Positions 41,707 to 55,925 of a stretch of DNA of 64,000 nucleotides are shown one piece after another. Origin of the DNA: Bradysia coprophila (taxonomy: Eukaryota > Arthropoda > Insecta > Diptera > Sciaridae); NCBI RefSeq assembly GCF_014529535.1, contig NW_023503616.1:930001-994000 (forward strand), read 5' to 3'. Numbering within the stretch: position 1 is the first letter of the stretch; every line of letters starts with the position of its first letter. The notes under the pieces were generated by a model. That model searched no databases, had not been told where the DNA came from, and saw only the letters and a list, made by a program, of their open reading frames with translations. Position numbers and translations under genes: made by a program.

Positions 41707-44700
41707 ATGTCTTCAACGAAATTATACACAAAGGTAAGGAAAGGCGATTGTATGGATTCTTTCGCTGTTTTGTGGCTAACCTTGAAAGTGAAAACAATTT
41801 TTTTTTTTTTCGAATCTTCTGTTTGTTTTAATTAATTCATTCGTGCTGTGGACTAAATAATTTGACTCAAAAGCAAACAGCACACTTTATGTTAACATAT
41901 TCTGTGAGAAACTGTCATTGAAGTGATCCAAAATATTCAATCAAAACTATTGTGTTTACAAATGCATAACCTACTTTTTTCTCAAAATTGAAATTCTTTT
42001 CGTTGACGTTCTTTTTTTTTGAACAAATAAAGTACAATATTTGTATTGTATTGTATGTTCCACGATTCAATGCCGATTATATTGAATATTCAAGAGACAA
42101 GGAAAATACTGAAAGAGGTGATTCATTCACACGGTGTTATGTGATAAACCACAACAAAAATTTGGTTGAAAAGATAAGAATTCACTATCGACTGATACGG
42201 TTATTTGAAGTGTATACAAAGTACTAAAGAGTTAATTACCAAAAAAAAAAAAAAAATTGTAGGGCTCACTACATACGAAACTGTTGAATAATAAGATGAA
42301 TTATTGTGCGTATAATTACTTGTAAATATCATGATTCGTTTGAGCTGGTATAGTGTCATTTATTGTTGTGTTTATTTACCTGAGACTGTTCACAGTCGTG
42401 TTTATAAAAAAGAATATTTTGAGTGATTTTTCCAAACTGTCTATATAATCTGCAAGACATGGATGGCATGGCAGCTTCAATGATTATTATTAATAGTAGG
42501 TCATAACAATGACAGTCTTTTTTGAAACTGGATTTAGACAACAAATTAATTTTGGTTTGTTGATTTGAGGTGGTGTCAGAATATCGTGATCGTGAAAATC
42601 AATTTGCATAAATTTACGAGCAACTCTCTCAGAAGTAGAGACAACTCTTTGTTTTACAGAATTGGTTGAATAGAAGAGGAATATTTGGTTAGTTAAATTA
42701 AGTACGGCTGCTTCAACTATTTCGATCAGAGCCGGTTGGCTGCATTAGCTTAGACCATTGGCGCTGAAGAAAATTCGCTAATATTGGCGCTGGAAACGAT
42801 GTGTTTAACACGTTGCTGGTTATTGTGACTTGTAAACTTTAGGCACACCGGAAAGTGCTAAGAGAGTCGAGGAATACCTCCAAATAAATTTCTAAAAATC
42901 AAAAATTTGACTTTTGATTTTTAGAAATTTATTTGGAGGTATTCCTCGACTCCCTGAGCACTTTCCGGCGTGCCTAAAGTGCCTGCTCGAGCATTATCCC
43001 CTGGGTGTTAAGCTTAGCGCTGGAAACGAAATAGCCCAGTGGCGCTCCAAGTTCTAATTCGGTCCTGATTTCGATGCAAAAAGTTATTTAAAAAATAACT
43101 TGTCGAAATTCTCAAAACTTATTTTAGATTGGTTCTTTCCGTCTGAAAACGATGTGTTGTTCTTCGGTCGCTCTGCAAATTTGTAGCGGCGATTCCTACT
43201 AAAACTTGCCGAATTTTCTCGGACTCTAATTATTGTGAGGAACTAATCCTTAAATGTCTAGACTTCATAATTCGACAAACTTACAAAAGGAAAAACATTT
43301 CCACAAATAACATTTCTTTTGCTCTGCTTTCAGGATGCACGGATATGGATCCAAGCCACAGATCCAAGCCTTGTTTGGGAGGGTGCCGTACTCACTGCCC
43401 CCTATACTCCAGAATCCAAAGTAATCCACTTAGTAACAGACGCAGGCGTCTCAAAAACAATTCCAATAAAAAACGAAGACACAGATTTGCCGCCACTACG
43501 AAATCCTGCCATATTGATCGGTCAAAATGACCTAACTGCATTGTCGTACCTGCACGAGCCGGACGTGCTGCATAATCTCGAAGTCAGGTAAAGCGTTTCG
43601 AAATTGCTGCAGTGACAACCGTATAACCATGAACAATTCGGTTTAGGTTTTGTGGCCGACAAGCCATTTACACATACTGCGGTATCATATTGGTTGCAAT
43701 CAACCCGTATGCCGAATTACCACTATATGGACCTGACATGATTCGAGCGTATCGCGGCCATGCGATGGGTGAATTGGAACCGCATATATTTGCTGTGGCT
43801 GAGGAAGCATACGCTAAATTGGAACGAGAAAAGTGTGATCTTAGTATTATTGTTAGCGGAGAATCAGGCGCCGGAAAAACCGTTTCCGCTAAATATGCAA
43901 TGAGATATTTTGCAGCCGTCGGTGGTAGTGAATCTGAGACGCAAATCGAAAAGAAAGTGTTGGCCAGTAGTCCGATTATGGAAGCAATTGGCAATGCTAA
44001 AACCACACGAAACGATAATAGTTCGAGATTTGGTAAATTCACGAAACTTCTGTTCACCAATTATTTGAATGTAATGTCCTTGACGGGAGCTACCATGCAG
44101 ACGTATTTGTTGGAAAAGTCGAGAGTTGTGTTTCAAGCTCCTGGCGAACGAAATTATCACATCTTTTATCAACTGTGTTCTGCTAGAGATCAATGGCCGG
44201 AATTGATGTTGGGTAAGTGGTTGTGATTGTCTGTGCCTTGCCCGTATTGTTTATGGATTTCGTATTTGCAGATCATCAAGACAAATTTCGATTCCTAAAT
44301 CAGGGTAATTCGCCAGATATAGCGAGGGTGTCTGACCTTGATCAGTTTAGCGAAACAATAGGAGCGCTGAACACACTTGGATTTACTCAGGGCGAGGTAA
44401 ACTCTAGCATCCTCAGAATGTCTTCAGTTCAATAATAATTTACTTTCAGGTAAACGACATTGTCAAAGTTTTGGCTTCCATTCTTCACCTGGGTAACATC
44501 GAATTTTTCCTATCGAACAGAAAAAATTCCAAAGAATCCGATAACGATGGATGCTCTGTCAACGTAAAGAAATTAACTTCCGTTCATTTGTTCCAATTTT
44601 CGATTTCTTCTCATTTCCATTTCTTCAGGCGGACGATTTGCATTTAAATCTCTTCAGCGACATTCTCAAATTGAATGTAGACGACCTGCAGAAGTGGTTA

Positions 44701-47700
44701 ATTCACAAACAAATCGAATCGATGAACGAAACCGTTCTCATTCCCATAAACTTATCCACGTCTGAAGCAGCTCGGGATGCGCTTGCGAAACACATTTACG
44801 CAAAACTGTTTCAGTACATCGTCAATGTGATTAACAAGAGTTTAGTAAGCGGCAAAAAACAGAACTGTTTCATCGGCGTGCTGGACATTTACGGTTTTGA
44901 GACATTCGAAACGAATTCGTTCGAACAGTTTTGCATCAATTATGCTAACGAGAAGCTGCAACAACAGTTCAACCAGCATGTCTTCAAGTTAGAGCAGGAA
45001 GAGTATCTCAAAGAAGGAATCGTCTGGACTATGATCGATTTTTATGATAATCAGCCGTGCATTGATTTGATTGAATCCAAGCTGGGCATTTTGGATTTAT
45101 TGGATGAGGAGTGTCGGGTATGTATTTGTTTTACCTCAGACGCCTCTTTTCGAAATCCGTGACGTGCAATTTTGATTCCATCGACAGATGCCAAAGGGAT
45201 CGGACGAGTCATGGGTTGGAAAATTGATAGAAAAATGTTCCAAGTACAAACACTTCGATAAGCCTCGATTCGGAACGAATTGTGAGTTGTGATCAGTGGT
45301 AGTTGTTCTGTGAAATCAATTCCATTTGATCTTTTTCGTAGCGTTCTTCGTCAAACACTTTTCCGATACCGTGGAGTATGACGCATTTAGTTTTCTGGAG
45401 AAAAACCGTGACACCGTCTCCAAGGAACTGGTCAATTGTCTGCGAGAATCCGAAATGGATTTCTTACGAAAATTGATGGAGCTCGACGACTGTGACGATG
45501 GCAAACAAAATAAATTGAATACGTCGCTCAGCGGACGAGTCGTGATTAGTGCATCAAAGTCATTGGTAAGTTTGAATATACGGAAAAGTCTGCGGAAATT
45601 TTTTTATCTTAAATTGCGCCAATTTAATTTCAAATTATTTTACAGAATACAACGCCGGGAAGGAACAGAGTTAGTTTTTGAATCGTTTTAAATGTTTGAT
45701 TGCATGATATGGTTTTGGGTTTTTTTCAAAGTAAAAGGCCTTTAGAGTCAGTGAATCTCTATTTTTTCAAAATACTTGCTTGGTATAGTCGGATCTATGA
45801 CGTCGACTTTGTCTTAATAACAATCTGTAATGAAATTTGATGTCAAGCCAATTGTTAAGATTTCAAGATGCCCAAAGAAGTGTCAAGATTTTAGAGATGT
45901 TCAAAGGGGTGGTAAATGGTCACGCCAAAATGGGTCATAACCTATTTTGGCATGACCATGAACTATCAACTTTAAAACTGATTAATGGCCAGAAACAGTA
46001 CCATCTAGAGTACTAATCTTCTTCGTTTCTTTTTCACATCTTCCCCCCAGAGTTCACCGAATTGTTCTACTAACTTAAATCAAATTTTCTGTCGTACTAA
46101 CTCGCATGATCTAACTTATTTGCAACAAATCTTTCTACTGTCAACGAAAATAACATTTTTCTAATAATTTACAGTCTATGCCATCCAGGCAACACCGCCA
46201 ATCTGTTGGTTCCCAGTTCCGAGAGAGCTTAAGTATGCTCATCCAAACACTTCACGCAACCACTCCGCACTATGTCCGTTGCATAAAAGTGAGTAAACCG
46301 TCCCTGAAAATCTCGCATTCTTATTGACGGAAATGTCAACTCTTTCCCACAGCCCAACGAAGAGAAAAAGGCGTTCAAATGGGAACCAACTAAAATAGTT
46401 CAACAGCTGAGAGCCTGTGGCGTGCTGGAAACAGTACGAATATCCGCTGCTGGGTTTCCTTCTCGCTGGCAATACGATGATTTCTATGCTCGTTACCGAT
46501 TGCTCTGCAAAAGTTCGCAAATTACTGAGTACGATTTCAAGGAAACGTCCACCCAAATTATTAACAATTGGATTCACGACGATGATAAATACCGGTTCGG
46601 CAACACGCAGATATTCTTTCGAGCTGGGCAAGTGGCGTTTTTGGAACAGGTCCGCCTGGACGTTCGTAAGAAATACATTATTGTCGTTCAGTCCATGGTG
46701 CGACGATTTGTCTATCGACACAGATATAACAGGCTACGCAAATCAGTGTTGGGTATACAAAGATATGCGCGGGGTTACATGGCTAGAAGGTAAGCGATCG
46801 GATTTATATTGTTTTCGCAGACTGATCTTTCATTTCCTAAACAGAAAGGCAGATCAACTTCGAAAAAATCGAGCCGCCGTTACCATACAGCGCTATGTCC
46901 GAGGATGGGTCGCCCGAAACAAGTTTGTACAAGCTCGCAAATCGGTACTCGGTATTCAAAAGTATGGTCGAGGTCTGCTGGCTCGTCGTAAGTTCACGGC
47001 GAACTTGGACAATTATAAGGTATGACAGCCAAATCATCCGATCAGCTTTTTCTTGTACTAACAGTTGAACCATTTCTATCACAGGCAACTCAAATCCAAC
47101 GATTGTGCCGTGGCTATCTAGCACGTGTGGCTTATAAGTCTAAATTGAGGAAGATTATCATCTGCCAGTCGGCGGTGCGTCGATTCTTGGCGAAACGATT
47201 GTATAAAAAGATGAAAGCCGAAGCTCGGACCATTTCGCACATGCAAAAAATGTACAAAGGCTTGGAAAACAAAATCATTTCGATGCAACAGCGAATCGAC
47301 GAATTAAACAAGGAGAATGTCCAGCTGAAGACAAAGAACTCTGAGATTCCTGAGCTGAAAACGAAATTGGAAGGAATGAAAAACATGGAAAATGAGTTGA
47401 AAGCCAGTCGCATTGAGTCCGTGAAAAAAGACGAAGCTCTGGTTGCAATGCGCCAACAATTGGAGAATGAACGCGATGAGAAAATGAATATTCTCGAGGA
47501 CAGAGCAGTCGCTGAACAAGAGTGGGATAGCCAGAAGCAAACGTGGAGAGTGGAAAACGAGGAGCTGAAGAAGCAAGTACACGAAATGATCGAATTCGCT
47601 AAAAAGGAAGAGAAAGGTAAGATACATCCACGTTGCTGTCACCAAGAAATTACTAAAAGTACCAATTTCCAGTCACTACTTCGCAAAAAAGTCGTCTACT

Positions 47701-50700
47701 TTCGGAAGTCGATAATAATGAAATCCATCAGGCGTACCAACATGCCATCAAGGACAAAGAGAATTTGGAAAGTGACAACTACATCTTACGCAACGAGATC
47801 GATCGCCTTGTTCGCTTGATTCCGAAGGGTAACATCACACATTCCCGTTCAATCAGCAACGCATCCAGCATCAACATTGATGAAGACTTTGGCTATTCAT
47901 CGTCGCGTAATACTTTAGAAGTAAAAAGGCCGGGTCACAGTACTCCACCAACGCATGCTGATAGTTCGAAGGGTGAAAGTTTCCTAACTCCAGAGACATT
48001 TGCTGCAAAAATCAGTAAGTTGAGGGAATCGTCTTAATTGCTGGCTTACATTGACATTTTGCGTGAAATTACAGACTCATCAACACCGACAAAGAGCTCA
48101 GATACGGTGTTGATTTTGAAATTGAGGAAGCTGTTGGATGACGAACGCCTGAAACGGAAGTCGCTGGAAAAACAAATTTCTAGGATAGACAATAAGTCGA
48201 ACAAGTCGATGACGAATGAAGAGTCTCTCAAGTAAGTTAAATGACATTTGCGTTAAAGATAAATCCGGTGATGTTCTTCTTATACTGCCTTAAATCCAAT
48301 GATGGATGTTATTCCTATCCCCTTTAATTACGAACGGTAGATTACCACTTGTTGCAGTTACATTTGCAAATATTTTGTCTCAAGTTAATCCACGGTTTGA
48401 CCGCAATTTCACCAAAGTCAAACATAGAACTCTCTCTAACGAATATTTCAAACATGAAACAATTCGATCAACTTCGGACTTGCAAACAATTTTCCTTTCA
48501 TCTCATTTTCGAGTTCCTCAATCCTCATAATCTTACCGGACGATTCTATCTATTGTCACACAAGCACCGATGGTTAGTTGGATAGAAGTGAGTCAACAGT
48601 TCGTTTGTTTCTTACTCAACTGTGTCATAAATCACCTTTCCTATCTTATCAATACCGAAATTTCACGTACATTTTTGCCATTTTCTTATCACCATCGCCA
48701 CAATTCCGAACGTCTTGTTCGCACACACTGTAGACTTCGAAATATTCGTGGCTATGAGCAACCAGTTTTATGTGACAAACTATCTTTTATTATTCAGAGC
48801 GTCCGAACTGGAAGTCGAGAATGAAAAATTGCGACAAGATTATCAGTTACTTCGCAACAGCATCAATCGCGGTGTGGAAAGTCAAGAGTTGGAAGGTAAT
48901 TGATTATTACATTGGAATGAGTTCGACGTGGGTTGTATTGACGGATAATCTCAATTTTCAGCGCAATACGTAGCTTTGCAAGACGAAAATAAACGTCGCA
49001 GAGATGAGTGCATCCAATTGAGAGCAATATTAGCGCAGCAAAGCCAATCGTTACGTACGTTAGGATCCGCCGGTATTAAAAACGAAACTGGAATGAATGA
49101 AGGTGAAATTGTTGAAGCTTTCCAAGCACAAAAGCTTGTTAACAGGTACTATCACCCTCCATATAAGTACCACACACACACACACACACACAATGAAGTG
49201 ACGCAACTTTACTCGTTTAATTTCAGACAACTTGAATCTGAGCTATCAGCGTTGACCGAAGAAAATAATTTACGGTTGACCGAGCTCAATAAAACAATTG
49301 ACGATTTACGTAGCGATCGCGATAAATTGCAGGAAATTATCTACGAAAAGGTCATTCATACCGATGACACAAGCGTCGAAGTGCTTCAGCAAAGTGTCTC
49401 CTATTTACGGTATGAATTGGAAAAGGCGTTGACTCTGTACTCCGAACAGCAGGAGCAGATCGATGAATTGACACGAAAAGTGGAAGATCTGATTAACAAG
49501 AACAACATTTTGTCGAATCGATTACGCGAGCACGGACTGGATGATTCGACAAAGCTGAAGGAGAACGTCAAAAGTAACTTGGCCGTCGTCAAGAAAAAGG
49601 CTCAGGTCTATCGAGGTATGGTAGTGGTAGTAAGTCGTAGGAGATGTGACCTAAGAAAATGGGTTTTTGTTTCAGGTATCTTCAAATACAACGAGAAGGA
49701 TACTGATAAGATACTGCAGCGGTTGATAGTTGAATTAACGCCACGTGTAGCTATTACACTGTTTCCTGGATTGCCGGCCTACATTGTGTTTATGACCATC
49801 AGGTACAGTTTGAAAAAAAAACAACTGTCTGAGCAACGGCTCAAGAATTAAGTCAATTTCAGGTACACTGATCTGCTCAATACTGACAAGGATGTACGTC
49901 TTTTGCTCACAAACTTCTTGCTGAACGTGAGGAAAGTGTATCGCTCGCCAAATACCAGCGAATATCGTGTGTTGTGGCTTGTTAACACACTCAAGTATTA
50001 TCACATTAGCAAGCATTCAATGACCTACAGAAGCTAAAAATTTCCAATTTTTAGATTGCACAACCTTTTAAAGCAGTACGGTGGGGTTGATGAATACATG
50101 TTACTGAACACCGACAGTCAAAATCAGCAGCAACTCAAAAATTTTGATTTGTCCGAGTACAGGTAAGGAGATCAAATGTTCTTTTCGTTCACAAAACCAT
50201 GAATTCAGAAATATATTCATTCGAATAGGCAAGTCATTTTGGGAGATATCACCGGTTTGCATGAAAAAACCGTTCGTCAAGTTCAAGAGGTCATGAAACC
50301 GCACATTGTACCAGCCATTTTGGATCATGATGAGATGGCAAGGGGCAAGAGTCAAGGTAATCAACGCTGAATAAAACTTTGCGCAAATTACTGAAAAGGA
50401 TTTTCGAATTATTCAGGTGCACGCGGTCGATCGATGTCGTTAATGACACCCGATGGCAATCAAACTGTCGAACCGAAATCCTTGGTCAATCAGCTGGAAT
50501 ATTTCTACAAACAATTTCAATTTTTCGGCCTGGACGACGGTTACATTGAGCAGATTTTCAAGCAATTACTTTACTACATTTGTGCCATTTCAATAAACAA
50601 TCTGATGCTGAGACAAGAACTTTGTATGTGGAAGACAGGCATGAAGATCAGATATAATGTGAGCTGCCTGGAGGATTGGGCTCGCAAGAAGAAAATGGTA

Positions 50701-51289
50701 TGCCAATCGATTATAGATTCGAATTTGTGTTATCATTGACTCTGAACATTGAACTGGTATTTCAGCCGAACGATATTTTACAACCTCTGCAACCTTTAAT
50801 CCAAGTGTCGTCATTACTTCAATCTCGCAAATCCGAAGAGGATGTGGACACAATTTTCGAACTTTGTTCGGACCTAACAACTGCTCAAGTGTTACGGGTA
50901 ATTTACTGTCAAATTACGGTTACGGCAAAATTTAACACTCAATTTGTCTTGCTTTAGATTATTAAGTCGTACACACTGGACGACTGTGAGAATCCGATTC
51001 AACCCATCTTCATAGAGAAGTTGGAAAAGAAATTGAACGAACGGAATACTCATGTAAGTACAACGCTACCAGTACTCTTCCGTATTGATTTCGACAGCAG
51101 TACTTCCATCTAATCAAAGGGTCTAATTACTTGAATTTAATGTTCTTTCAGACACCAAACGATCTATTCACCATGGAGGAGAACTTTGTACATCCGTTGA
51201 AGGTTATTTACAAGTATGATTCCATTAAATTAGAAGAGATCGAGCTACCAACCATACTAAATTTGGACGATTTGTTGATAAAAATTTAA
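41707..51289 (+). CDS. didum: Myosin V heavy chain (unconventional, class V)
   Basis: Processive actin motor that carries vesicles and organelles. About two dozen exons. Exon 1 (41707-41733, MSSTKLYTK) joins in phase 0 to 43334 ([17 protein letters not shown]). The motor head has the P-loop GESGAGKT (about 43858), switch [11 protein letters not shown], switch II DIYGFE and [20 protein letters not shown]. Six IQ motifs follow ([71 protein letters not shown]), one of the strongest marks of class V. Then come long coiled coils broken by a Ser/Thr-rich linker, and a globular tail with a DIL domain ([32 protein letters not shown]). The stop is at 51287-51289. A 24-nt exon is likely at 45646-45669. 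The first intron (1.6 kb) holds a fold-back; the others are mostly short. Confidence 0.95.
42838..42982. repeat. Palindromic MITE in myosin V intron 1
   Basis: Arms of about 65 bp: CTTTAGGCACACCGGAAAGT, GAGTCGAGGAATACCTCC and AATTTCTAAAAATCAAAA on the left, mirrored on the right with few mismatches. The hinge is near 42908. A diverged copy lies at 40236-40310. Confidence 0.75.
49171..49191. repeat. (CA)n microsatellite in a myosin V intron
   Basis: About ten CA units in the short intron 49147-49227. It keeps a false open frame across the intron, but the flanking exons end KLVNR and restart QLESELSAL with normal splice sites. Confidence 0.7.
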
Positions 51290-54200
51290 ACCGAAACCAA
51301 AATTTAAGAGTTAAACGTTAAACCGGATTACCAGCGACAATACAAAAGAATCGTTTTCACAGGATCCAATGGAAACATATTTATCGATTTTGTGTTGTTC
51401 ATTTATAGCTGCTCGGGTACGTAATTGAACTATATTTCGTTTTCAGAAAGTGGCAAATTTATTGTTATTTAGAACACATCAGGTTCGTTGCTTTTATTTT
51501 ATTTGTTAATTATATTCGAAGAGTTAGATCAGAGAGTTTACATAATTTTCATGTTTAATAATTTATCTAAAAAAGAGACCTACAACCAATTGGGAGAACA
51601 TATCAATGATCTTCATTCCATTCCAGTGTGCTCAATTCGAACAGTTTTACATTTGAAGTCAGAACTTTTATGAAAGTTTTCCAAATTTGACCCATTTTGA
51701 CGAGCCTTTTCCTTGAAATTTTTGCGTATTTCGAGTAGAGAATTAGTCGATGCAACGTTTGTAAATTATTTTTAATCGACGTAAATCATTATTCTAAACG
51801 GAAAATTGTTCTACGGTATGCTTCTAAAATGCACCGATTTTCTTTATAAATATCGAAGTGGTCGACCCATATTTCTGAGTTCAAACTGTTTTTAGATATT
51901 CTGCTGATTGAAATGTATCCAATTATATTGCTTACCAGGGAACTCTGACAATTTTTTTCATATAGCGGCTACGAATGACCTCAGTCACATTTCTGGCGGC
52001 TGTGGAATGGGTAAAAATACGTGTCGTATTTTGCAAACAAAATTAATTTTGTAAAAAAAAATCGGTACTTTTTGGAGGCATAACATTGAATAAATTTTCT
52101 CTTAGAATTGCGTTGTTGTTAACTTACAAGAAGTTGTACCGACTAAATATAAGTAAATTCACAAAGCATTAAAAAATCGGATTCGTCACCAGCTTGACAA
52201 TTTTTTACAACTAACCAATAATTTCATTTGAACACCCAGCCAATAGACAGATATTTTCATCATCGGCCTTTTCAGTACTAAGTTTAACGTACTGAAATGC
52301 AGTCAGTCATTGGACCTAATGAAATTAACTAATATTCATTGCACCATTACAACGTTCTATGATGTCATTGTATCCCTAATAACATTTTAACATTTTTCGC
52401 TGGATCGCTATACCAACCCGTTGAGTAAAACATTGAAAAAACTTCCCCTGTATCAATTATACTTAATTCCATTCATGTATTGACGAATTTGTCCAAGGTC
52501 CAAGTATTTCACCTGAGAATGGCAGAAATATTTAATTTTGCTCAATTATGCTGCGACAATCTTTGTGTTGCCGCTTGTTCAGCTATATCGACCTTTCTTT
52601 AAAGATTTTGTAAATATGATGTCCCTATCATCCCACAATTGCATTTTGCCGGACCGTTTACCATTTTCTCTGATTAAACCTGGTGGCTTCAAAACTGATC
52701 GGATGTTAGTAGTACAACGGGCTTGCCAAATAATGTTGTCCCGTGAATGAAGTTGTAAACATTTTTTAATTATTTAAATTGAGCTAATACACAAAACAGC
52801 CTGATCTTGCCAATAGGTAATTTTACTAAGAAATTTTATTTTCCCTGTTGTTTTTGCAGTGATTATATTTTAAAGTTATGAAATATTTAAAAATATTTAG
52901 TGACGACTGTAGACTTAAAGCTAGTATTCATTGTGGATTTATGAAATAGTTGGGTGTTATTCCAGAGCTTGTTTCAATGAAGTGCGTACAAACGAAAATA
53001 TTTTTTTTTTAAACAAAACATTCCAATTTCATGCTTTGACATGTTCTACTATTGAAAGTTTTTTTCCTCTAAAAAATTGACTTAAAGACTGAAAAGAAGT
53101 GTAGTATTTTTCACTTTGTTATCTTTTTCAACACATTCCGGAAATAATGCAATTTTTGTTGCCTAATTTAAAAAAAAAAGTTTTTAAATAAAAACCAATA
53201 AATATAAAATGAAAAATTCTATTTATAAATGTTGTTGTTAATCTAGAAAATAATTTAAAGTTAATTTATAGAAGCTGTTAAATTTGAAAAGAAGGAGATG
53301 TTATTGTGATGTTGGAAACTCTTAGGGTGAAAATATTTTTTTTAATGGAACATTTGGCAATTTATCATTGAAAGTGTTACTTATTGATATAAGGACCATT
53401 TCAGTTTATCTAAAAAAAATAAAAAAAAATTTGTTGGCATTCGGTTGTTTGTAAATTGGAAAGAGTTGAATTGCCCTCCGCCAATACGATTGCATTTATA
53501 ATTTCGTACAATTAAAATGATTTAAAGTATTCTTATCATCGTTAAGTTTTTAGTATTAAAGAGAAATATTTATAATTAAATGAATTGCTGAACATAGCAA
53601 GAAACGTAGTACTTAATAGTAGTCACTTGCAAATAGTCTCAATGGCTGCATTTTATTATAATTCACAAAAATTTCTGATTTTTGAAGGCAGTTCAAAATT
53701 TCGAAAAATATGTGCAACGTTTTGCTTTTTAAAATTTCACTTAAGTTCATAACGTTCATAAAATTACTGAACTGACTACTCTGGGCATGACCGGCATGAC
53801 GTATTAATTTTACTGTACCAGAACGAGGTCAACTCGTTTCATTTTCCTGTGTGATTCACTTTTCATTCCTTACATCCTCACATATTGTCAAAATTTGAGA
53901 AAATTCGTCCTGAAAATCTTTTCATTTGCATGCCTTCACCGTCTAATTCATTAATCATATGCTTACGTTCGTAAGTATGGAATAAGTATCTAATGCTTTG
54001 AAAAGGTATTGAACGTCGTAGCCTTGTTTGTGGCCAGTGAAACTGTAGTTTTCGACAAGCGTTTGCACATATTTTTATTTGTTATTTAACATGATGATGA
54101 AAATTTAAATTAAATTTACTTACATTCATTTCCTTTGTGGAAGTTATTTCTACTTAAATTGCAATTTTAGTTAAAAGAAATTTTTTTAATAAAAATAAAT

Positions 54201-54626
54201 TCATAAAATGATAAAAGGTGATACTTGGTTTCGCCGTGATAGATTTAAAAAAAAAACCCAATACCAGAACCGCAAGTTCATAGTGATAAATGGAAAGATG
54301 TGTACTTAAAACCTATAATTGAAAAAGCATAAAATGTATTTAATTTATTGACAAAAATTGTAGGCCTATTTAAATAGAGAAATTATATTAAATAAAGCAA
54401 GACAGTTGCTCTTTTTCTTTTACTGAGACAAAGTCAACCAAGTTCAATTCAAGGTTAAGGTTTGTTGTTCATCCACCTCAAAAATACTTAGCAATATTCA
54501 TGCAACGCTCGGTTATTCTTAGTCCCAACCGATTCATATTTTATGTGATGTCACAAGATTTACACCAGAGATGAGCCAGTTATCCGAAAAATCGGTTTGA
54601 AATGAACCGAAAACTTAAAATTTCCC
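51290..54626. other. Long AT-rich non-coding region after myosin V
   Basis: Contains the myosin V 3-prime untranslated region (candidate AATAAA sites near 53187 and 53199) and otherwise AT-rich sequence with A and T runs. No gene, RNA or structured repeat recognised. Confidence 0.45.
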
Positions 54627-54838
54627 TTAACCTGTGACCTGTTACAGACGGCAAGCAAATGACCAGTATTATTTTCAAGTCTATTACTTCCATCGATCAA
54701 CGTATTTTCCATTCGTTGATTTCAAATCTTGTACTTAAATTTTTTCAACATGTATTTTACTTTCTAAATGACCCAGAAATCGTCATTATTTTCGTCGTCG
54801 TTATCGATAACAGATGAAGAACCATATGTGAACAATAT
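54627..54838 (+). repeat. Promoter-like dispersed repeat, copy A
   Basis: Starts TTAACCTGTGACCTGTTACAG, contains ATTACTTCCATCGATCAACG and CAAATCTTGTACTT, and ends TTATCGATAACAGATGAA. In this copy the TATA-like part has decayed (TTCTAAATGACC). Member of a family with copies at 57067, 60285 and 60744, all on the plus strand. Family class not known. Confidence 0.65.
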
Positions 54839-55060
54839 GAAGTGACTACTCGAAGTCTGCTCAAAATTGATTGATCGGATATAAACTAACCGAAAATAAG
54901 CAAATGGAGCAATTGTATATGAATTAAAGTGGCATAAGGGTGAACCGGCGTTACTAAACCCAGATCTAAGATTTCTATTTTTCTACGCCCAAGCCTTACT
55001 CATTCTATTACTGGAACCTACTAGTTCCAAGAAGTAGTAATACCCGAAGCTCTTAAACCT

Positions 55061-55925
55061 TGGGCCGGTGTAGAGAGGACAATCCCTAAGAGGGATTCTT
55101 TTGAAAAGCCGCCTACCAAAATCGGACCCATTTCGCCTGGGATTGATATATACATGGTTTGAAAGGTTTTTGCCAGTAGACCTCAAAACAGGCCTCACAC
55201 GGTCTCTAGCCACACCTGGTTGCTGGTTGAACATCTCCGAAGTTGGTAAAATGGTGATTTTTATCCGAATTTTTTGGCCGTTATAAACGATCGTCCCGGG
55301 CGAGAGTAGGCTCGTTGGAAAGCTGAGTTCAAGTAGTTTCGGGTCATGCCTAGTTTAATTTAATTCATTGATATATGTTTGCAGAAATCTGCAAGAAAAA
55401 TTTTCAAAATCTGTGTGAACTTTAGACAGGTCTGGGCTGGTACTGATGACGCTTAATGTGAACCTAACATGCTAGTCGTAACATACATTGTCTATGGTTT
55501 CCATTGATACCCCATTTGCAGTGCTGGTGATTGCTGGCGAGTTTTACGAGTAGCGGTTGTGCTAACATAAAATTCTGTTATGTCGGCAATCACCAGCACT
55601 GCAAATGGGGTATCAATGGAAAGCTTAGACAATGTATGTTACGACTAGCATGTTAGTGCTAGAACTCAGCTTTCCAACGAGCCCACTCTCGCCCGGGACG
55701 ATCGTTTATAACGGCCAAAAAATTCGGATAAAAATCACCATTTTACCAACTTCGGAGATGTTTAACCAGCAACCAGGTGTGGCTAGAGACCGTGTGAGGC
55801 CTGTTTTGAGGTCTACTGGCAAAGACCTTTCAAACCATGTATATATCAATCCCAGGCGAAATGGGTCCGATTTTGGTAGGCGGCTTTTCAAAAGAATCCC
55901 TCTAAGGATATCTACACCAGTCTCA
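55061..55925. repeat. Long inverted repeat (hairpin), arms about 260 bp
   Basis: The left arm (about 55061-55337) and right arm (about 55664-55925) are inverted copies with very few differences over 240 bp, for example GATCGTCCCGGGCGAGAGTA against its complement. An inner pair (55468-55531 and 55580-55653; TTGATACCCCATTTGCAGTG) continues the fold. The left half carries about 115 extra bases (55340-55455) with no partner. No open frame of note. A transcript would fold into a long near-perfect double strand. Confidence 0.88.

Noticed and set aside
45915-45965. Short hairpin (ATGGTCACGCCAAAATGGGT and its imperfect complement) in a myosin V intron, considered as a microRNA
   Set aside because: The stem is only about 20 bp with a tiny loop, shorter than an insect pre-miRNA.
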